The notes below the pieces were generated by a model. It was given only the letters and a program-made list of their open reading frames with translations, did no database searches and was not told the origin of the DNA. The position numbers and the translations under genes are program-made. From Candidatus Phycosocius bacilliformis (GTDB lineage: Bacteria; Pseudomonadota; Alphaproteobacteria; Caulobacterales; Aquidulcibacteraceae): a DNA stretch of 64,000 bases. The stretch spans positions 100,546 to 164,545 of the forward strand of contig NZ_BFBR01000004.1 in the NCBI RefSeq assembly GCF_003112735.1, read 5' to 3'. Of the stretch, positions 53,487 to 63,820 are shown one piece after another. How positions within the stretch are numbered: the first letter of the stretch is position 1; each line of letters starts with the position of its first letter.

Positions 53487-54131
53487 TTTTTTCATTTACA
53501 ATCAATACCAAAAATAATTCCCGACTTGGTCGTAGGGTTATTGTGACCAGAACGTGACCAAAATTGTGACCATGGTCTAATTGGGTAGGCCTGAATCTAG
53601 GAATTTGGGTGATTCCAAGAATTGGGGTTCATGGGCAATTTTTTGCCTCTAGGGATCAAAGAGGAACTTAGCGCGTTTTGCTCGTGTCAAGATATAGCCT
53701 GAGGTGACTTAGACCTTCACTCCGAGTGCCACAAAATCTGCAAAAGACCATTTTTGCTGAACGTGTTCCCACCAATTCATCGGAATGGCAGCTTCTGCTC
53801 ACCAAGCTCTCCAAACTAAACCATCCGCTTTCGGCCAACTATTGCCTATTGCGGATGTTCTGCTTAGGAGTGCGCAGACGTCGAAAGACGCCATTGATCA
53901 CAACGGTAAAGCCTAACTTCTGCCGGCCCAAAAGCGGAGGATTACGTTAGGCCGGACGCTTTCCTGGTTCCGAGCTATCGGTTTACAACAGACAGACCCA
54001 AGTCAGCAGAATCCCTAACATTTAGGGTCGCCAAAAGAGATTGAGTAAATCGTGCACTGCCTGCGATCAGCGCATCTCCTCAGATGAAATCATTGAACGT
54101 ATTAAAATCAACTGGATGAGCTTGCACCCTT
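53487..54131. other. Intergenic stretch after tRNA-Ala, start of a possible island
   Basis: AT-richer than the DNA before the tRNA. Three GTGACCA repeats lie at 53543, 53554 and 53566, spaced 11 and 12 bp, as expected for arm-type integrase sites. Inverted repeats are GCCTAAC/GTTAGGC (53911-53917/53946-53952) and CCCTAA-CAT-TTAGGG (54013-54027). A 74-codon frame (53726-53950) shows no family features. Confidence 0.55.
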
Positions 54132-55022
54132 TCATGGTGTTCGCCGATCGACGGCTCTGTCTTGTTGCATGGTTGCCATGTAAAGCTCCTCCAGGCCCTG
54201 CTGGAGAGGCAGGAAGCCATTGGCTGGGTCTGTTTCAGACAACACATGTAGGACTGTCTCTCCCGCAAAAAGGCGGGTGGCAATGACGCGATATTGGGAT
54301 TGATGCTCGGCCACTTCGGTCCGACTAACGACCTTGCGCCAAACGATACCATCCAACCTACCGATCAGTTCGGATGTTTTGCCTTCCAAGACAATTCGGC
54401 CGCCTGCCATGATCGCCATACTGGGACAGAGATCGGAGACATCTTCAACAATATGCGTTGAAAGTATGATCACCGCCTCATCACTCAGGCTCGCCAATAA
54501 GTTGAGGAAACGAGCGCGCTCTTCGGGGTCTAGGCCGGCGGTTGGTTCATCCACGATCAAAAGTTTCGGGTCACCTATCAATGCCTGTGCGATGCCGAAG
54601 CGTTGGCGCATGCCCCCAGAAAAGCTGGCGACCGCTTTCTTCCGTGCTTCCCAAAGATTGACTTGACTGAGTAGTCCCTCAATCATCTCTTTGCGCTCTT
54701 TGGTTTTGGAGAAGCCTTTCAATCGCGCAAAATGATCCAAGAGTTGAAGCGCGCTCACGCGCGGATATACGCCAAACTCCTGTGGCAGATAGCCAAGCTG
54801 AGCTCGCAATCTAGTGGGTTGCTTTAGGACATCGATTTCCCCAAATTGGATCGCCCCCTGCGTTGGCGTTTGAAGGGTTGCTATAGATCGCATCAAGGTG
54901 GACTTACCCGCACCATTAGGTCCCAGAAGACCAAACATGCCTGTTGGGATCGTTAGGTTTAGGTTGGAAATGGCCTTCACGCCATTGGGATAGATATGCG
55001 ACAGGTCGGTGATGGTCAGCAT
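54132..55022 (-). CDS. ABC transporter ATP-binding protein
   Basis: 296 aa. Walker A GPNGAGKST, Q-loop YLPQEFGVYP, signature FSGGMRQRFGIAQAL, Walker B LLIVDEPTAGLDP and switch STHIVED. The QEFGVYP and DEERARF sequence suit the ABC-2 (CcmA/NatA-like) export group. It begins 12 bp after the giant permease gene. The two would form one exporter or mechanotransmission complex. Confidence 0.95.
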   Translation of the reverse strand: MLTITDLSHIYPNGVKAISNLNLTIPTGMFGLLGPNGAGKSTLMRSIATLQTPTQGAIQFGEIDVLKQPTRLRAQLGYLPQEFGVYPRVSALQLLDHFARLKGFSKTKERKEMIEGLLSQVNLWEARKKAVASFSGGMRQRFGIAQALIGDPKLLIVDEPTAGLDPEERARFLNLLASLSDEAVIILSTHIVEDVSDLCPSMAIMAGGRIVLEGKTSELIGRLDGIVWRKVVSRTEVAEHQSQYRVIATRLFAGETVLHVLSETDPANGFLPLQQGLEELYMATMQQDRAVDRRTP

Positions 55023-55034
55023 GTTTCGGCCTGC

Positions 55035-58000
55035 CTATTTTGGTTTTTGGGAAGGGAGGAAATCTTCGTGCGGGTATAACGACGAGGCATACGATTGTGA
55101 GTTGACCGCTCCTTTACCGCCCCACCTCACGGCATCGCCTAGCCGCACACCGCTGCCCCATCTTGTCGTGGGAAGATCAAACTGCAGGTTCTGGGGTGAA
55201 GGCTTAAGATCCACGGTGTATTGAGCGATCTGCTCTGTCATCATGCAGTTGTCACGCAAGATATCGGGGGCCGTGACATTGTTTAGTTCGGCGGTGCGTT
55301 TCAACTCGTCCTCCGAACAACGGATGCTTTCGAAAAATCTAAGGGGCGCGCCTTTTATGCCTGTGCTTCGAACAGGTTTTCCCAGTTTATCGAGAGTTTC
55401 TATCCATGCTCGCGCCGTCAATCGAACTGCGGCACGAGTTTTGGTCGGCTTGACAATGTCGAGGTAGCTAATCTCACTGTTCCAAGTCGTGCGTTCGTTG
55501 AACAATTGATCAATTACGGAATGAACTTCAGGCTTTGCAGCCTGTTTGATTGAACCAATCAGGTCTTGTACATTTGGATACGGACGGTCGGCAAAGCCGT
55601 GGGTCTCTATGAATGAACGTAAGGCAGCATCAAATGCATGAGGCCCAATAGCCGTGCGAAGGCTGTCGAGCACAATTGGAGCCTTTCCATAGGCAAGATA
55701 ATCTTCTCCCTCTAAGGTAGATAAGGTCGGCTCGCCCGTTTTCTCCTTGCCTCGCCCCGTCGAATAGGCGCTCTCAGCATCGTGGAAGTAGGAAAAGGTC
55801 GAATCATTTGGGAACAGGTTTTTCAACACGATCCATGAGCTCATTTCGGCTAAGCCCTCAGTAAGGACACGCGCCCCCGGACGCGCGGAGGGCCTGACTT
55901 GATGCCCCCACCACATGTGAGCAACCTCGTGGGCAGTGATGTGGCTTAAGTCGTCCACCCACTTCCTATTTTCAATTATTTGCAGCCAGCCACCGTCCTC
56001 ATAAAATGGCACAGTCCCCGAATAGGCCTGCGCGGCAATATCTCGAGCACCATAAGAAGGCGTTTGAATGATGCGAAGCACACCAAACGGATAGGGGCCA
56101 TAGAGTTCCGAGAAGGTTTGCACGGAGCTTTTCATCGCGGTCATGATGACTTCAACATTGCGGGTGAAGTTTGGCAGATGATAAATCTCCAAGTCGACCG
56201 GACCATTCGCCAATTCAATCCTCTCGCGCTTTACAACATAATTGGCTGATTGGACTGCAAACGCGTTATTGATCTTGACGGGTGGACGGTAATGGCGCGT
56301 CACTCTGTCGTCTTTGACGGTCTCGCGCACCAATATGCCAGGCGCGACTGGGATTTGACCAACATCGGTCGACACAATGATATCTGCATCAACCCACGCG
56401 CTTCCCGGTGTATAATTGTTTTCGTCCACCATGGCATCCGGAAGCGGACGCTTTTCAGGAAGGTCGTATTTCTGGCGTTCCTTAGGATCGATTAGCCAGG
56501 AACCGCGATCAATTCGGACGCTTGGCACCAATTTGGAACTTTCAATGAAGCTTCCATTGGAGACGACCGCAGTTGGTGGGTTCTCACTCGCTACCGTATT
56601 TCCATCAATGGAGCTTTTGAAAGTAAGGTCCCGCTTTTCACCTGGCTTTAGCGGCTTGGTAAAAGTCCAAACCGCAATACCATAGTCCTTGATTTCTTCT
56701 TTGAGATTTGCACCCGGCATAGAGGCCGATTCAAGAAAGATAGAGCCATGGTTCAAAATGAATTGGGTCAGTGGGCGATTGGTGCGGTTCTCTAGGGTAA
56801 GCGCGCCGCTCGCTGTCGCCGTCACCTTTTTGGGGCGAATGTCGACCTCAAGTTTGAGTGCAACAATTGTTGGGCCGGGCCATGACTCCAATGGGGCTAA
56901 GTCACGTTCCGACTGCGCAGCCCATTTTTTGTAGCCTCCGTCAGTCAGGAAGGAATTGACCACATTTGTGTGATAGAAAATCCAACTGCCTGACGCCAAG
57001 CTCGCAAGACAGACGACGGCAAGTGCAAGTCCAGTGGCTGATCGCAATTCAATTGATAGTGCGGCTAGCCTTGGCTTAAGTCGTTGCTCAACGCCTCGCC
57101 GCCACATCAAGACGGCACTCAATAAAAATATGCATGCTATCAAGGTCCAGTGAAGTTGGAGCCAAACGTTGTTCTTCCAGAAGTGAGCTTGGCCATTGAA
57201 ATCGCTCAAGGGTACCAATTCAACGAATGCATAATCAAAAAGAACATGGTCTACGCCAGTTAGGTCAGACAAGAGACTGATACCAATCGCCAGTGCAATA
57301 TAAAGTACCCACCCCCAGACCTTATTAGGAGTCACACAATGGCAGAATAAGGCCACTGCGCTAAACTGAAGAACGGTAAGTGACATTGGAAGCCAAAGCC
57401 AAAGCGCAATCTTCCCTACCTCAAACAAAGGATAGCCCTTGGCTGCCTGAGCCGCCAAACCAGCTGCTGATCCAACCAGCACAAAGCTCATGGTCGCAAA
57501 GCAAACTACCAATAATTTGGGGATGACATACACCCAACTGGTGGTAGGAGTTACGTCGATCAACTCATGAATGCGTCGATCTGTATCGCTCCAGACCAAT
57601 TCGGACGCGAAGATGGATGCAGTCAATGCAACCAATAGCATGGATGGATTGTACAGCTCTTTTACGAGTAATCGGGTTACAGGTTCGATGCCCCTGTCAC
57701 CAAAGCTGCCAGTGTTGTTGGCGATGATCCAAAACAAATAGATGGCACCTGCTATCAGCAGGCCAAAAGCAGGGCTGATCACAATGCGTTTGAGGTCTAG
57801 GGTCAACCTAGCCCAAATCTGTGTGCGCAGAGCAGCAAGGTCCAATTTGGTTTGATAGCGCTTTAATTGGCCATCTTCGGGTGGCATCGGCCCGGCGGCT
57901 GCATCGATGCGGCGATTACCCCAAAGGCCGCCACGTGTCCCTTGAAGGAGCCAAGCCGCCAAAAGGCTCAAGCCACCAATGCAGAGCCAAACAGTGCGAT

Positions 58001-58718
58001 TTCGGTAGAAGTCTGGCGACAGGGTGAGGAGTTCTGTATTCCGTTCATGAATAGAAAGAGTGTCATTGGCCAAGAGCACAGACGCAAAGCCTGTCCAATC
58101 CAAAGCGTTACGCATCTCTTCGTAGCCACCAAACTCAACCTTTGTAAGCGTGAAAACCCAAGCACCAATCAGCAAGGCAATAATAATGTAAGAAACAAGC
58201 GCAGAACGCGCCAACGTGCCGACGGCGAAGAGAATGCAGGCCATGGACAGCAAGGTTGAGGCCATGATCGCAGCGGGTTGCAGCAAAGCCGCCAACTCAA
58301 AGTCTGGATATTTATTGGCAGGCAGGCTCGGCCACTGACAGACTAGCCAGATCAGCACAATATGAAGCAGATAAATCAAAGCGATTGGTAGAAAGGCACC
58401 CAAAAACCGACCAAAAACATAGCCAGTTCGTGTAAGAAGCGTCGCCTTAAGTAACTCACCGCTGCCAAGCTGTAGGTCGCGTACTACCGCCCCTCCCAAT
58501 ATCGCGGTCATCGGAACCATTAAGCCGACGACTATCCCCAGAAAGATCAGCAGGAAATAGGTTGCACTCGTCGAGATAAGCGACTCGCCCGGATCAATGC
58601 GCATGGGTTCATAGAGAAAGATGGCTGAAGTCACTGAAAGCGACAGGAATGCCCAAGCCAGCAAATAGACGTTGCGAAGCTGATACCAAGCCTCAAATCG
58701 AGTAATCGTCCAAAACAT
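55035..58718 (-). CDS. ABC-2 permease/M1-family aminopeptidase fusion
   Basis: 1227 aa. Residues 1-600 hold two sets of about six membrane helices typical of ABC-2 permeases. The last helix is near residue 570. The C-terminal half is an M1 metallopeptidase with HEVAHMWWGH at residues 930-939; the third zinc ligand is the Glu in LTEGLAEMSS. The spacing to that Glu is one residue longer than in the classic motif. The zinc domain would face the periplasm. Proteins of this layout exist in Bacteroidetes and some Proteobacteria; the substrate is unknown. Confidence 0.9.
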   Translation of the reverse strand: MFWTITRFEAWYQLRNVYLLAWAFLSLSVTSAIFLYEPMRIDPGESLISTSATYFLLIFLGIVVGLMVPMTAILGGAVVRDLQLGSGELLKATLLTRTGYVFGRFLGAFLPIALIYLLHIVLIWLVCQWPSLPANKYPDFELAALLQPAAIMASTLLSMACILFAVGTLARSALVSYIIIALLIGAWVFTLTKVEFGGYEEMRNALDWTGFASVLLANDTLSIHERNTELLTLSPDFYRNRTVWLCIGGLSLLAAWLLQGTRGGLWGNRRIDAAAGPMPPEDGQLKRYQTKLDLAALRTQIWARLTLDLKRIVISPAFGLLIAGAIYLFWIIANNTGSFGDRGIEPVTRLLVKELYNPSMLLVALTASIFASELVWSDTDRRIHELIDVTPTTSWVYVIPKLLVVCFATMSFVLVGSAAGLAAQAAKGYPLFEVGKIALWLWLPMSLTVLQFSAVALFCHCVTPNKVWGWVLYIALAIGISLLSDLTGVDHVLFDYAFVELVPLSDFNGQAHFWKNNVWLQLHWTLIACIFLLSAVLMWRRGVEQRLKPRLAALSIELRSATGLALAVVCLASLASGSWIFYHTNVVNSFLTDGGYKKWAAQSERDLAPLESWPGPTIVALKLEVDIRPKKVTATASGALTLENRTNRPLTQFILNHGSIFLESASMPGANLKEEIKDYGIAVWTFTKPLKPGEKRDLTFKSSIDGNTVASENPPTAVVSNGSFIESSKLVPSVRIDRGSWLIDPKERQKYDLPEKRPLPDAMVDENNYTPGSAWVDADIIVSTDVGQIPVAPGILVRETVKDDRVTRHYRPPVKINNAFAVQSANYVVKRERIELANGPVDLEIYHLPNFTRNVEVIMTAMKSSVQTFSELYGPYPFGVLRIIQTPSYGARDIAAQAYSGTVPFYEDGGWLQIIENRKWVDDLSHITAHEVAHMWWGHQVRPSARPGARVLTEGLAEMSSWIVLKNLFPNDSTFSYFHDAESAYSTGRGKEKTGEPTLSTLEGEDYLAYGKAPIVLDSLRTAIGPHAFDAALRSFIETHGFADRPYPNVQDLIGSIKQAAKPEVHSVIDQLFNERTTWNSEISYLDIVKPTKTRAAVRLTARAWIETLDKLGKPVRSTGIKGAPLRFFESIRCSEDELKRTAELNNVTAPDILRDNCMMTEQIAQYTVDLKPSPQNLQFDLPTTRWGSGVRLGDAVRWGGKGAVNSQSYASSLYPHEDFLPSQKPK

Positions 58719-59469
58719 CTATGGTCATTTCTCCAATAGTTGGAGACTACAACGTCAGTTTACAAATCCGTCAAGGGAATCGCTGAGATTGTTGGCTTTA
58801 CCCCAAAGGGTGATGGTAAAACGAATGCTTTTTTGGAGAATGGTTGCTATTTTTGTCATAACAGTGCACGGAGTCACGCATGGTCGAACTTACAGTCAGG
58901 CGGATTGGAAACTCACTTGGTGTTGTGTTGCCAAAGGAGGTATTGGCCCTGACCCAGCTCCCTTAAACTCAGCCAAAAGTTTGTAGAATTTTGAACCCCG
59001 TGAGGTGCACCCATTGTTCGAGGGCATTAAACGTCCGCTTTCGAGCATCGTTCAACACCGTCCCATTGACCTAGTTTGGCGCAAAGCAGACCATAGGACC
59101 AGATTCACAATTAATGTTTCCGGACAGAAGGGGTGAAAGGTTGGCCCTGAGGCGGCGGTTGCGCTCAGGGAACATGTCTTACCGTTGGCTGTCCGCCCTT
59201 TTTGTCCCGGCTGTCCGTCGCAGTGACGATCACTGACCGCCTTTCGAGGCAACCAGCGCGGTGTTTGGTGGCTTATAACACTCTGCCACCTGAAACTTGG
59301 ACTATTCGGGGCTCAGGTCACCCAAATCTGGACCCAATACGAGTAAGTGGGATCACGAGATTGTGAGCCAGGTTTCACATTTCTGAGATTTGAACGACGT
59401 CAGCCTGTCACGCCTTCGCGATACCGCCCAATCATTATGGCGCAGCATGCGTCTCTTATGGGGGTATTC
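58719..59469. other. Intergenic region between the permease fusion and the TonB receptor
   Basis: About 750 bp with no credible gene. It contains the divergent promoters. Inverted repeats are CCCTGAG/CTCAGGG (59145-59170) and CAGTGA-CGA-TCACTG (59221-59235), the latter about 235 bp before the receptor start and a possible operator. Confidence 0.5.
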
Positions 59470-62265
59470 ATGACGATTAAGTTGACGCGCGCTGCCCTGG
59501 TGGGCGCGGTAAGTGGTATTGGTTTATTGGCTGCGACACAGGCCTATGGACAATCCGCCGAGACCTCTTCAGAAATTACGACACCCCAAGCAGAAACCGT
59601 CATTGTCCGTGGATATCGGCCAATTCTGGAGTCCGATCGAGCGGCCTTGCAAGTTCAACGCAATGCACCTGCTCTGGTCAGTGTTCTGTCTGCTGATGAA
59701 GCGGGCCGATTGGCAGATCAGAATATTGCTGATGCGGTTAGCCGTCTTCCCGGTGTTGCGGTTGAAAAGGATCAAGGCCAAAGCCGATACGTAAATCTGA
59801 GGGGTCAACCGCGCCGCTGGGTCACATATTCGATCGACGGAATGAGCGTGGTATCGCCTGAGGGCCGAGATACCAGGTTTGACAACATCCCAACGGCAAT
59901 CGCCAGCCAGGTGGTGATCAACAAGGCCATTACCCCAGATCTATCCGGCGACACTGTGGCTGGAAACATCAATATCAGGACCCGTTCAGCCTATGACTAT
60001 CGCGGGCGGCGGATTACCGGCGGCCTATCGCTGGGACGTGTTGAATTGGGTGGTGGCCGCGAGATCGATGCCTCTTTGGTGCTCGCGGACCGCTTCTTAA
60101 ACGATAAAGTTGGGATCCTCGCCCAAGCCTCATTCTATGAGCGCGAGATGGTGACGGACAATTGGGAGACAGACCCTTACCTGCGGCCAGGCGGCACAAT
60201 TTCGGGCGCGAGTGGGCCATCGGGAATTGACCGGCGACCAGGCTCGGAGACCCGTCGCTGGGCGCGTGAATATGAAAACAAACCCTATCGCCTGACGCGT
60301 GGCAACATCTCGGGATCACTTCGTGCTGATTGGCGACCGACAGAGCATGACAAGCTATTTGCCCAGATCGTCTATAGTCAGTATACAGACGTTGAGCTGC
60401 GCAACAATTATATTTTCCGATTGGATAATGGTGCCACGACGACACCAACCACGCCCTGCCCGGCAACGCCTGCACCGATCACCACAAGCACCGCAAATGA
60501 TATTTGTTCAGGCAACCTACCCAATCGCGGCACGGTGTATGGGGTCCAGATGAACTGGAATTTCCGAACCGGGGATATCAAAGAATACATCCTGACCAAC
60601 ACCATTGGGGGCAATCATAGCCGGTTTGGCTGGGACATCGATTGGCGCTTCAATTTCACCGAAACCGAAGATGGGCAAGATCTAACGGGCACGCCTGTTT
60701 TCCAAAGCCCGACCACAGTCACCTCACGGCCGACTGTTGACTATGACTTCACTGATGTCAGCAATAACACCGTTCGGCTTTATAATACGGTTCTCACGGG
60801 CACGGTTCGCTCGCGCGGCGATGCGGTCAGAAATATCGAAGCATTCCCGATGCTGTTCACAGAGATTGCCGATGCTGAAGGCGGCGATCTCACTTTGGCG
60901 TGGACTGGCAAACTGGACATGACTCGAGAGAGCACACTTTTCGGGCTGCCCGCGACGATTAAGGTTGGCGGACTTGTAACATCTCGCGAGAAAAAGCGTC
61001 GTCTGACCCAATACCGCGCGCGTGCCGCTGATTTTGTCGCAGCAGGGGTTGCCTTGCCGACTTATGGTGATTTTGCCATCGATACAGCTTTCAAGGGTAA
61101 ATATCCATTGGGTTACTCATTCCGCTATTATTCTGGCGATAAGGTTGGCGATTTCATTCGCAGCCTGAAAGATCGGCGGATCGGGGCGGTTCAAGATGGG
61201 TCGGGTGAATATTATGACGTGACTGAGGACATTTTGGCAGCCTATGCCATGGCCACTGTCCGTCGAGATTGGGGCAACATCGTCTTTGGCGGACGCCTTG
61301 AACGGACCGAAAACACATCAAAGGCTCTCCCGCTCATCGGCGGGGTGCGCGTGCTAACCCAGCTCAAGAATGACGACACGCTGTTCTTCCCCAGTGTGCA
61401 TGTCAATTATGACCTCAATGATGACATGAAGATCCGGCTGAGTCTGAACACCGGTGCAGCGCGTCCTGATTTCGATGATCTGGCTGCAAATTTCTCCATC
61501 GACGATGCGCCGGGCTTGATCACGGGCGGAAATCCCGATGCCAAGCCTGAGAGGTCAGTCGGCCTTGATGCCTATTTTGAATATTACATGCAGCCGCAAG
61601 GCTATTTCCAAGTTGGCGTCTATTACAAGGACATCAAAGACGCCTTGTTCACCCAAAGCGGAACCTTCGGCAGCACGGTCCTAAATACGCCCGACCGTGA
61701 TCGCTCCGGCTATAATTTTACCACGATCCGCAATGGCGGCGATGGGCATCTGCTTGGGCTTGAAATTGCCTATACGCAGACGATCGAGAACTGGGTCAAA
61801 GCATCCAATGGGCCAGCTTGGTTGGAAGGCTTTGGTGTTCGCGTTTCTGCTACGGCAAACGATAGCGAAATCAACGTCCCATCTGTCGGCACTGCACCAA
61901 ACCGAAAGGTCGATCTACCGGGGGCCTCTGACCTCGTTACCAATGCCGCTATAACCTATGAGAAATACGGGCTTTCAGCTCGGCTTGCCTATCAATATCG
62001 CACCAAATGGCTCCAATCTGTTGGCGGCTATGCAACCGTCAACGGACAAGTGGTGCCTGATGGCAATGGCGACATTTATTGGAACGATTCTGAAAGTCTC
62101 TCCCTTTCAATTCGTTATGCCGTGACTGACCAGATTGAGCTCACGTTTGATGGGATCAATCTGGCTGACAGCCCAGGTCGCCGTTTTGCCGACAGCGAAC
62201 TCTATCCAATCGAGTATGAAACCTTTGGGCCCCGCTATCTCATTGGCATGCGCTTCAAATACTAA
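59470..62265 (+). CDS. TonB-dependent outer-membrane receptor
   Basis: 931 aa from the ATG behind GGGGG; earlier in-frame starts lack a signal peptide. Signal peptide about residues 1-29 (LVGAVSGIGLLAATQAYGQ). The plug has ETVIVRGYRP (TonB-box-like), DQNIADAVSRLPGVAVEKDQ and VNLRGQPRRWVTYSIDGM. A 22-strand barrel follows, ending in the aromatic strand LIGMRFKY. The style resembles Caulobacter/Xanthomonas carbohydrate-type receptors. Phytase lies convergently downstream, so an organic phosphate ligand is possible. Confidence 0.95.
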   Translation: MTIKLTRAALVGAVSGIGLLAATQAYGQSAETSSEITTPQAETVIVRGYRPILESDRAALQVQRNAPALVSVLSADEAGRLADQNIADAVSRLPGVAVEKDQGQSRYVNLRGQPRRWVTYSIDGMSVVSPEGRDTRFDNIPTAIASQVVINKAITPDLSGDTVAGNINIRTRSAYDYRGRRITGGLSLGRVELGGGREIDASLVLADRFLNDKVGILAQASFYEREMVTDNWETDPYLRPGGTISGASGPSGIDRRPGSETRRWAREYENKPYRLTRGNISGSLRADWRPTEHDKLFAQIVYSQYTDVELRNNYIFRLDNGATTTPTTPCPATPAPITTSTANDICSGNLPNRGTVYGVQMNWNFRTGDIKEYILTNTIGGNHSRFGWDIDWRFNFTETEDGQDLTGTPVFQSPTTVTSRPTVDYDFTDVSNNTVRLYNTVLTGTVRSRGDAVRNIEAFPMLFTEIADAEGGDLTLAWTGKLDMTRESTLFGLPATIKVGGLVTSREKKRRLTQYRARAADFVAAGVALPTYGDFAIDTAFKGKYPLGYSFRYYSGDKVGDFIRSLKDRRIGAVQDGSGEYYDVTEDILAAYAMATVRRDWGNIVFGGRLERTENTSKALPLIGGVRVLTQLKNDDTLFFPSVHVNYDLNDDMKIRLSLNTGAARPDFDDLAANFSIDDAPGLITGGNPDAKPERSVGLDAYFEYYMQPQGYFQVGVYYKDIKDALFTQSGTFGSTVLNTPDRDRSGYNFTTIRNGGDGHLLGLEIAYTQTIENWVKASNGPAWLEGFGVRVSATANDSEINVPSVGTAPNRKVDLPGASDLVTNAAITYEKYGLSARLAYQYRTKWLQSVGGYATVNGQVVPDGNGDIYWNDSESLSLSIRYAVTDQIELTFDGINLADSPGRRFADSELYPIEYETFGPRYLIGMRFKY

Positions 62266-62298
62266 GACAGCATAGGCCTATAGCGCATCACAATTTGG

Positions 62299-62340
62299 CC
62301 CCGCGCCAGCTTGGAGTCCCTGCTCCAAACTGGCGCGGGG
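62299..62340 (+). terminator. Bidirectional hairpin between receptor and phytase genes
   Basis: CCCCGCGCCAG pairs with CTGGCGCGGGG (11 bp), with an inner TTGGAG/CTCCAA stem. The T-rich TCATTTCATTTT follows on the plus strand. Confidence 0.78.
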
Positions 62341-62345
62341 TCATT

Positions 62346-63416
62346 TCATTTTGGTGTGGTTGGAGCAGTCGCGAGGGCTTGAACCACATCATCCCAGGCG
62401 ACAAGCTTGAAATTCTGGGTTCCATCGGCCTGTTCGCCATCTTGAACGACCAAAAGCCCACCTGGAAAGGCCGGGCCGAAATCTCCAAGAACCAGATCGA
62501 TCCCGTCTGTTTCCTCAACAGACCCGACGTTCCCCGCAACAATTCGGAAGCGACCGACGAAGGCTTCTGTTTCCCGATTGTAGAGCGTGAACGCATTATC
62601 GCCTTGACTGGAAACAAGGATGAAACGCTGTTGATTGGGCCCAAGACCTAAGGCCACCCCTTCGGCATCTTCCACCAACTTCCGCCCATCAACCATCGCA
62701 ACTGAAGATGGTGTGCCGTCTCCGTCTGGATCGGCGTCAAACCGCCACAGACCGGTATCTTCCTCGGCCACATATAGACGCCGAGTTGCCTCATCGACCA
62801 CACAGCCTTCGGACTGACTTTTAAGTTTCAAGGTTCGCACAATCGTTGCCGCAGGCTTGGGACCCGCAACATCAAGGGCGACCTGATGAATCACACCATC
62901 CTTGAGAACCATAAAGGCGAATAATTTCCCATCGAACCTCGCCAAACAAATGCCATAGGCCTCGCCGCGTCCGGCCGGTACGGTCCCAACTGGTGTCAAT
63001 CGCGCACTGGCTGGATCAAGCGTAAACAACGCAATTCGCGCCGCAGCTGGATCTGTTCGATCGCTGGCGGCCACCAAGACCGCACTTTGCCCATTCACAA
63101 TTTCACCAGCGCGAAGGTCCACATTGTTCAGACGGCCTGCGTCATTGAAATCCCGTATCTTCCCAGAGAGGTCATAGACATAAAGACCAGCCTTCTTGTC
63201 TGTACCCACGATCAAGCTGGCATCAGGCTGGAGCGGATTGCGATAAATCGCGGGATCATCCGCGGCATCTTGATTGACCGATCCTACCGGCACCGTTTCG
63301 CCGCGGGCTGTTACGTTAAACGCCGGATCTGCTCGCGCGATACGCTCGGCGACACTTAGTTCTGTCGCACAAGCCGACAGCCCAACAATACTCATGAACG
63401 GCAGGATGAATTTCAT
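62346..63416 (-). CDS. Beta-propeller phytase lipoprotein
   Basis: 356 aa from MKFILPFMSIVGLSAC, lipobox LSAC, so a lipoprotein. Phytase motifs are DAADDPAIYRNPLQPDASLI, GTDKKAGLYVYDLSGK, EGCVVDEATRRLYVAEED and VEDAEGVALGLG; the acidic residues bind calcium. It releases phosphate from phytate (3-phytase). The longer frame needs a TTG start and ruins the signal sequence. Convergent with a TonB receptor, which suggests joint scavenging. Confidence 0.93.
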   Translation of the reverse strand: MKFILPFMSIVGLSACATELSVAERIARADPAFNVTARGETVPVGSVNQDAADDPAIYRNPLQPDASLIVGTDKKAGLYVYDLSGKIRDFNDAGRLNNVDLRAGEIVNGQSAVLVAASDRTDPAAARIALFTLDPASARLTPVGTVPAGRGEAYGICLARFDGKLFAFMVLKDGVIHQVALDVAGPKPAATIVRTLKLKSQSEGCVVDEATRRLYVAEEDTGLWRFDADPDGDGTPSSVAMVDGRKLVEDAEGVALGLGPNQQRFILVSSQGDNAFTLYNRETEAFVGRFRIVAGNVGSVEETDGIDLVLGDFGPAFPGGLLVVQDGEQADGTQNFKLVAWDDVVQALATAPTTPK

Positions 63417-63602
63417 AGAAGTGCGCACAATCTGCTCCAACTTGCTTCAAGAATGAGAGTTGGAAAACTAGCAGGCGATCATGCAAGTGATGTGACATCT
63501 CGATTGACCATGCGTTCAGGGCCAAGCCACTACCTAACCCCCCAACGATGCCTATATCTTGTCGGTTTTGTGAGAGTCGTTTGTCCTCCTGCTTCAAAAA
63601 AT

Positions 63603-63619
63603 TTGCAAAAATTTTGCAA
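63603..63619. promoter_or_regulatory. AT-rich palindrome, candidate operator
   Basis: TTGCAAAA-A-TTTTGCAA is a perfect 8-bp inverted repeat about 190 bp upstream of the phytase start. It may bind a dimeric regulator or an integrase accessory factor. Confidence 0.35.
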
Positions 63620-63803
63620 TTTGTGAGAAACGGAAATGCGTCGGTTTGGGCAAAAATGGTGTGACTAAACTCGCGTGACCATCGCATTGAGGGTTGTTGA
63701 TTTTCGTTGATTCTGGGTCAGAAATGACAAGTCGTCATTTATATAAATAAATAAAATCAATCACTTATGATATTGGTCAAAGACCTCCATCAGTCCGCTG
63801 AGC

Positions 63804-63820
63804 AATGGCATTCAAGAGGT
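63804..63820 (+). repeat. Direct repeat of tRNA-Ala anticodon region (possible att site, right)
   Basis: 17 nt identical to 53441-53457 in the same orientation. The rest of the tRNA 3' half does not follow it, so it is not a complete attR. It could be a junction between two tandem islands. Confidence 0.45.

Noticed and set aside
53726..53950. 74-codon ORF after tRNA-Ala as an integrase remnant
   Set aside because: No tyrosine-recombinase residues (R..HxxR..Y) can be seen; left as non-coding.
59052..59252. Small ORF in the long gap before the TonB receptor
   Set aside because: No ribosome site or family features; composition fits non-coding DNA.
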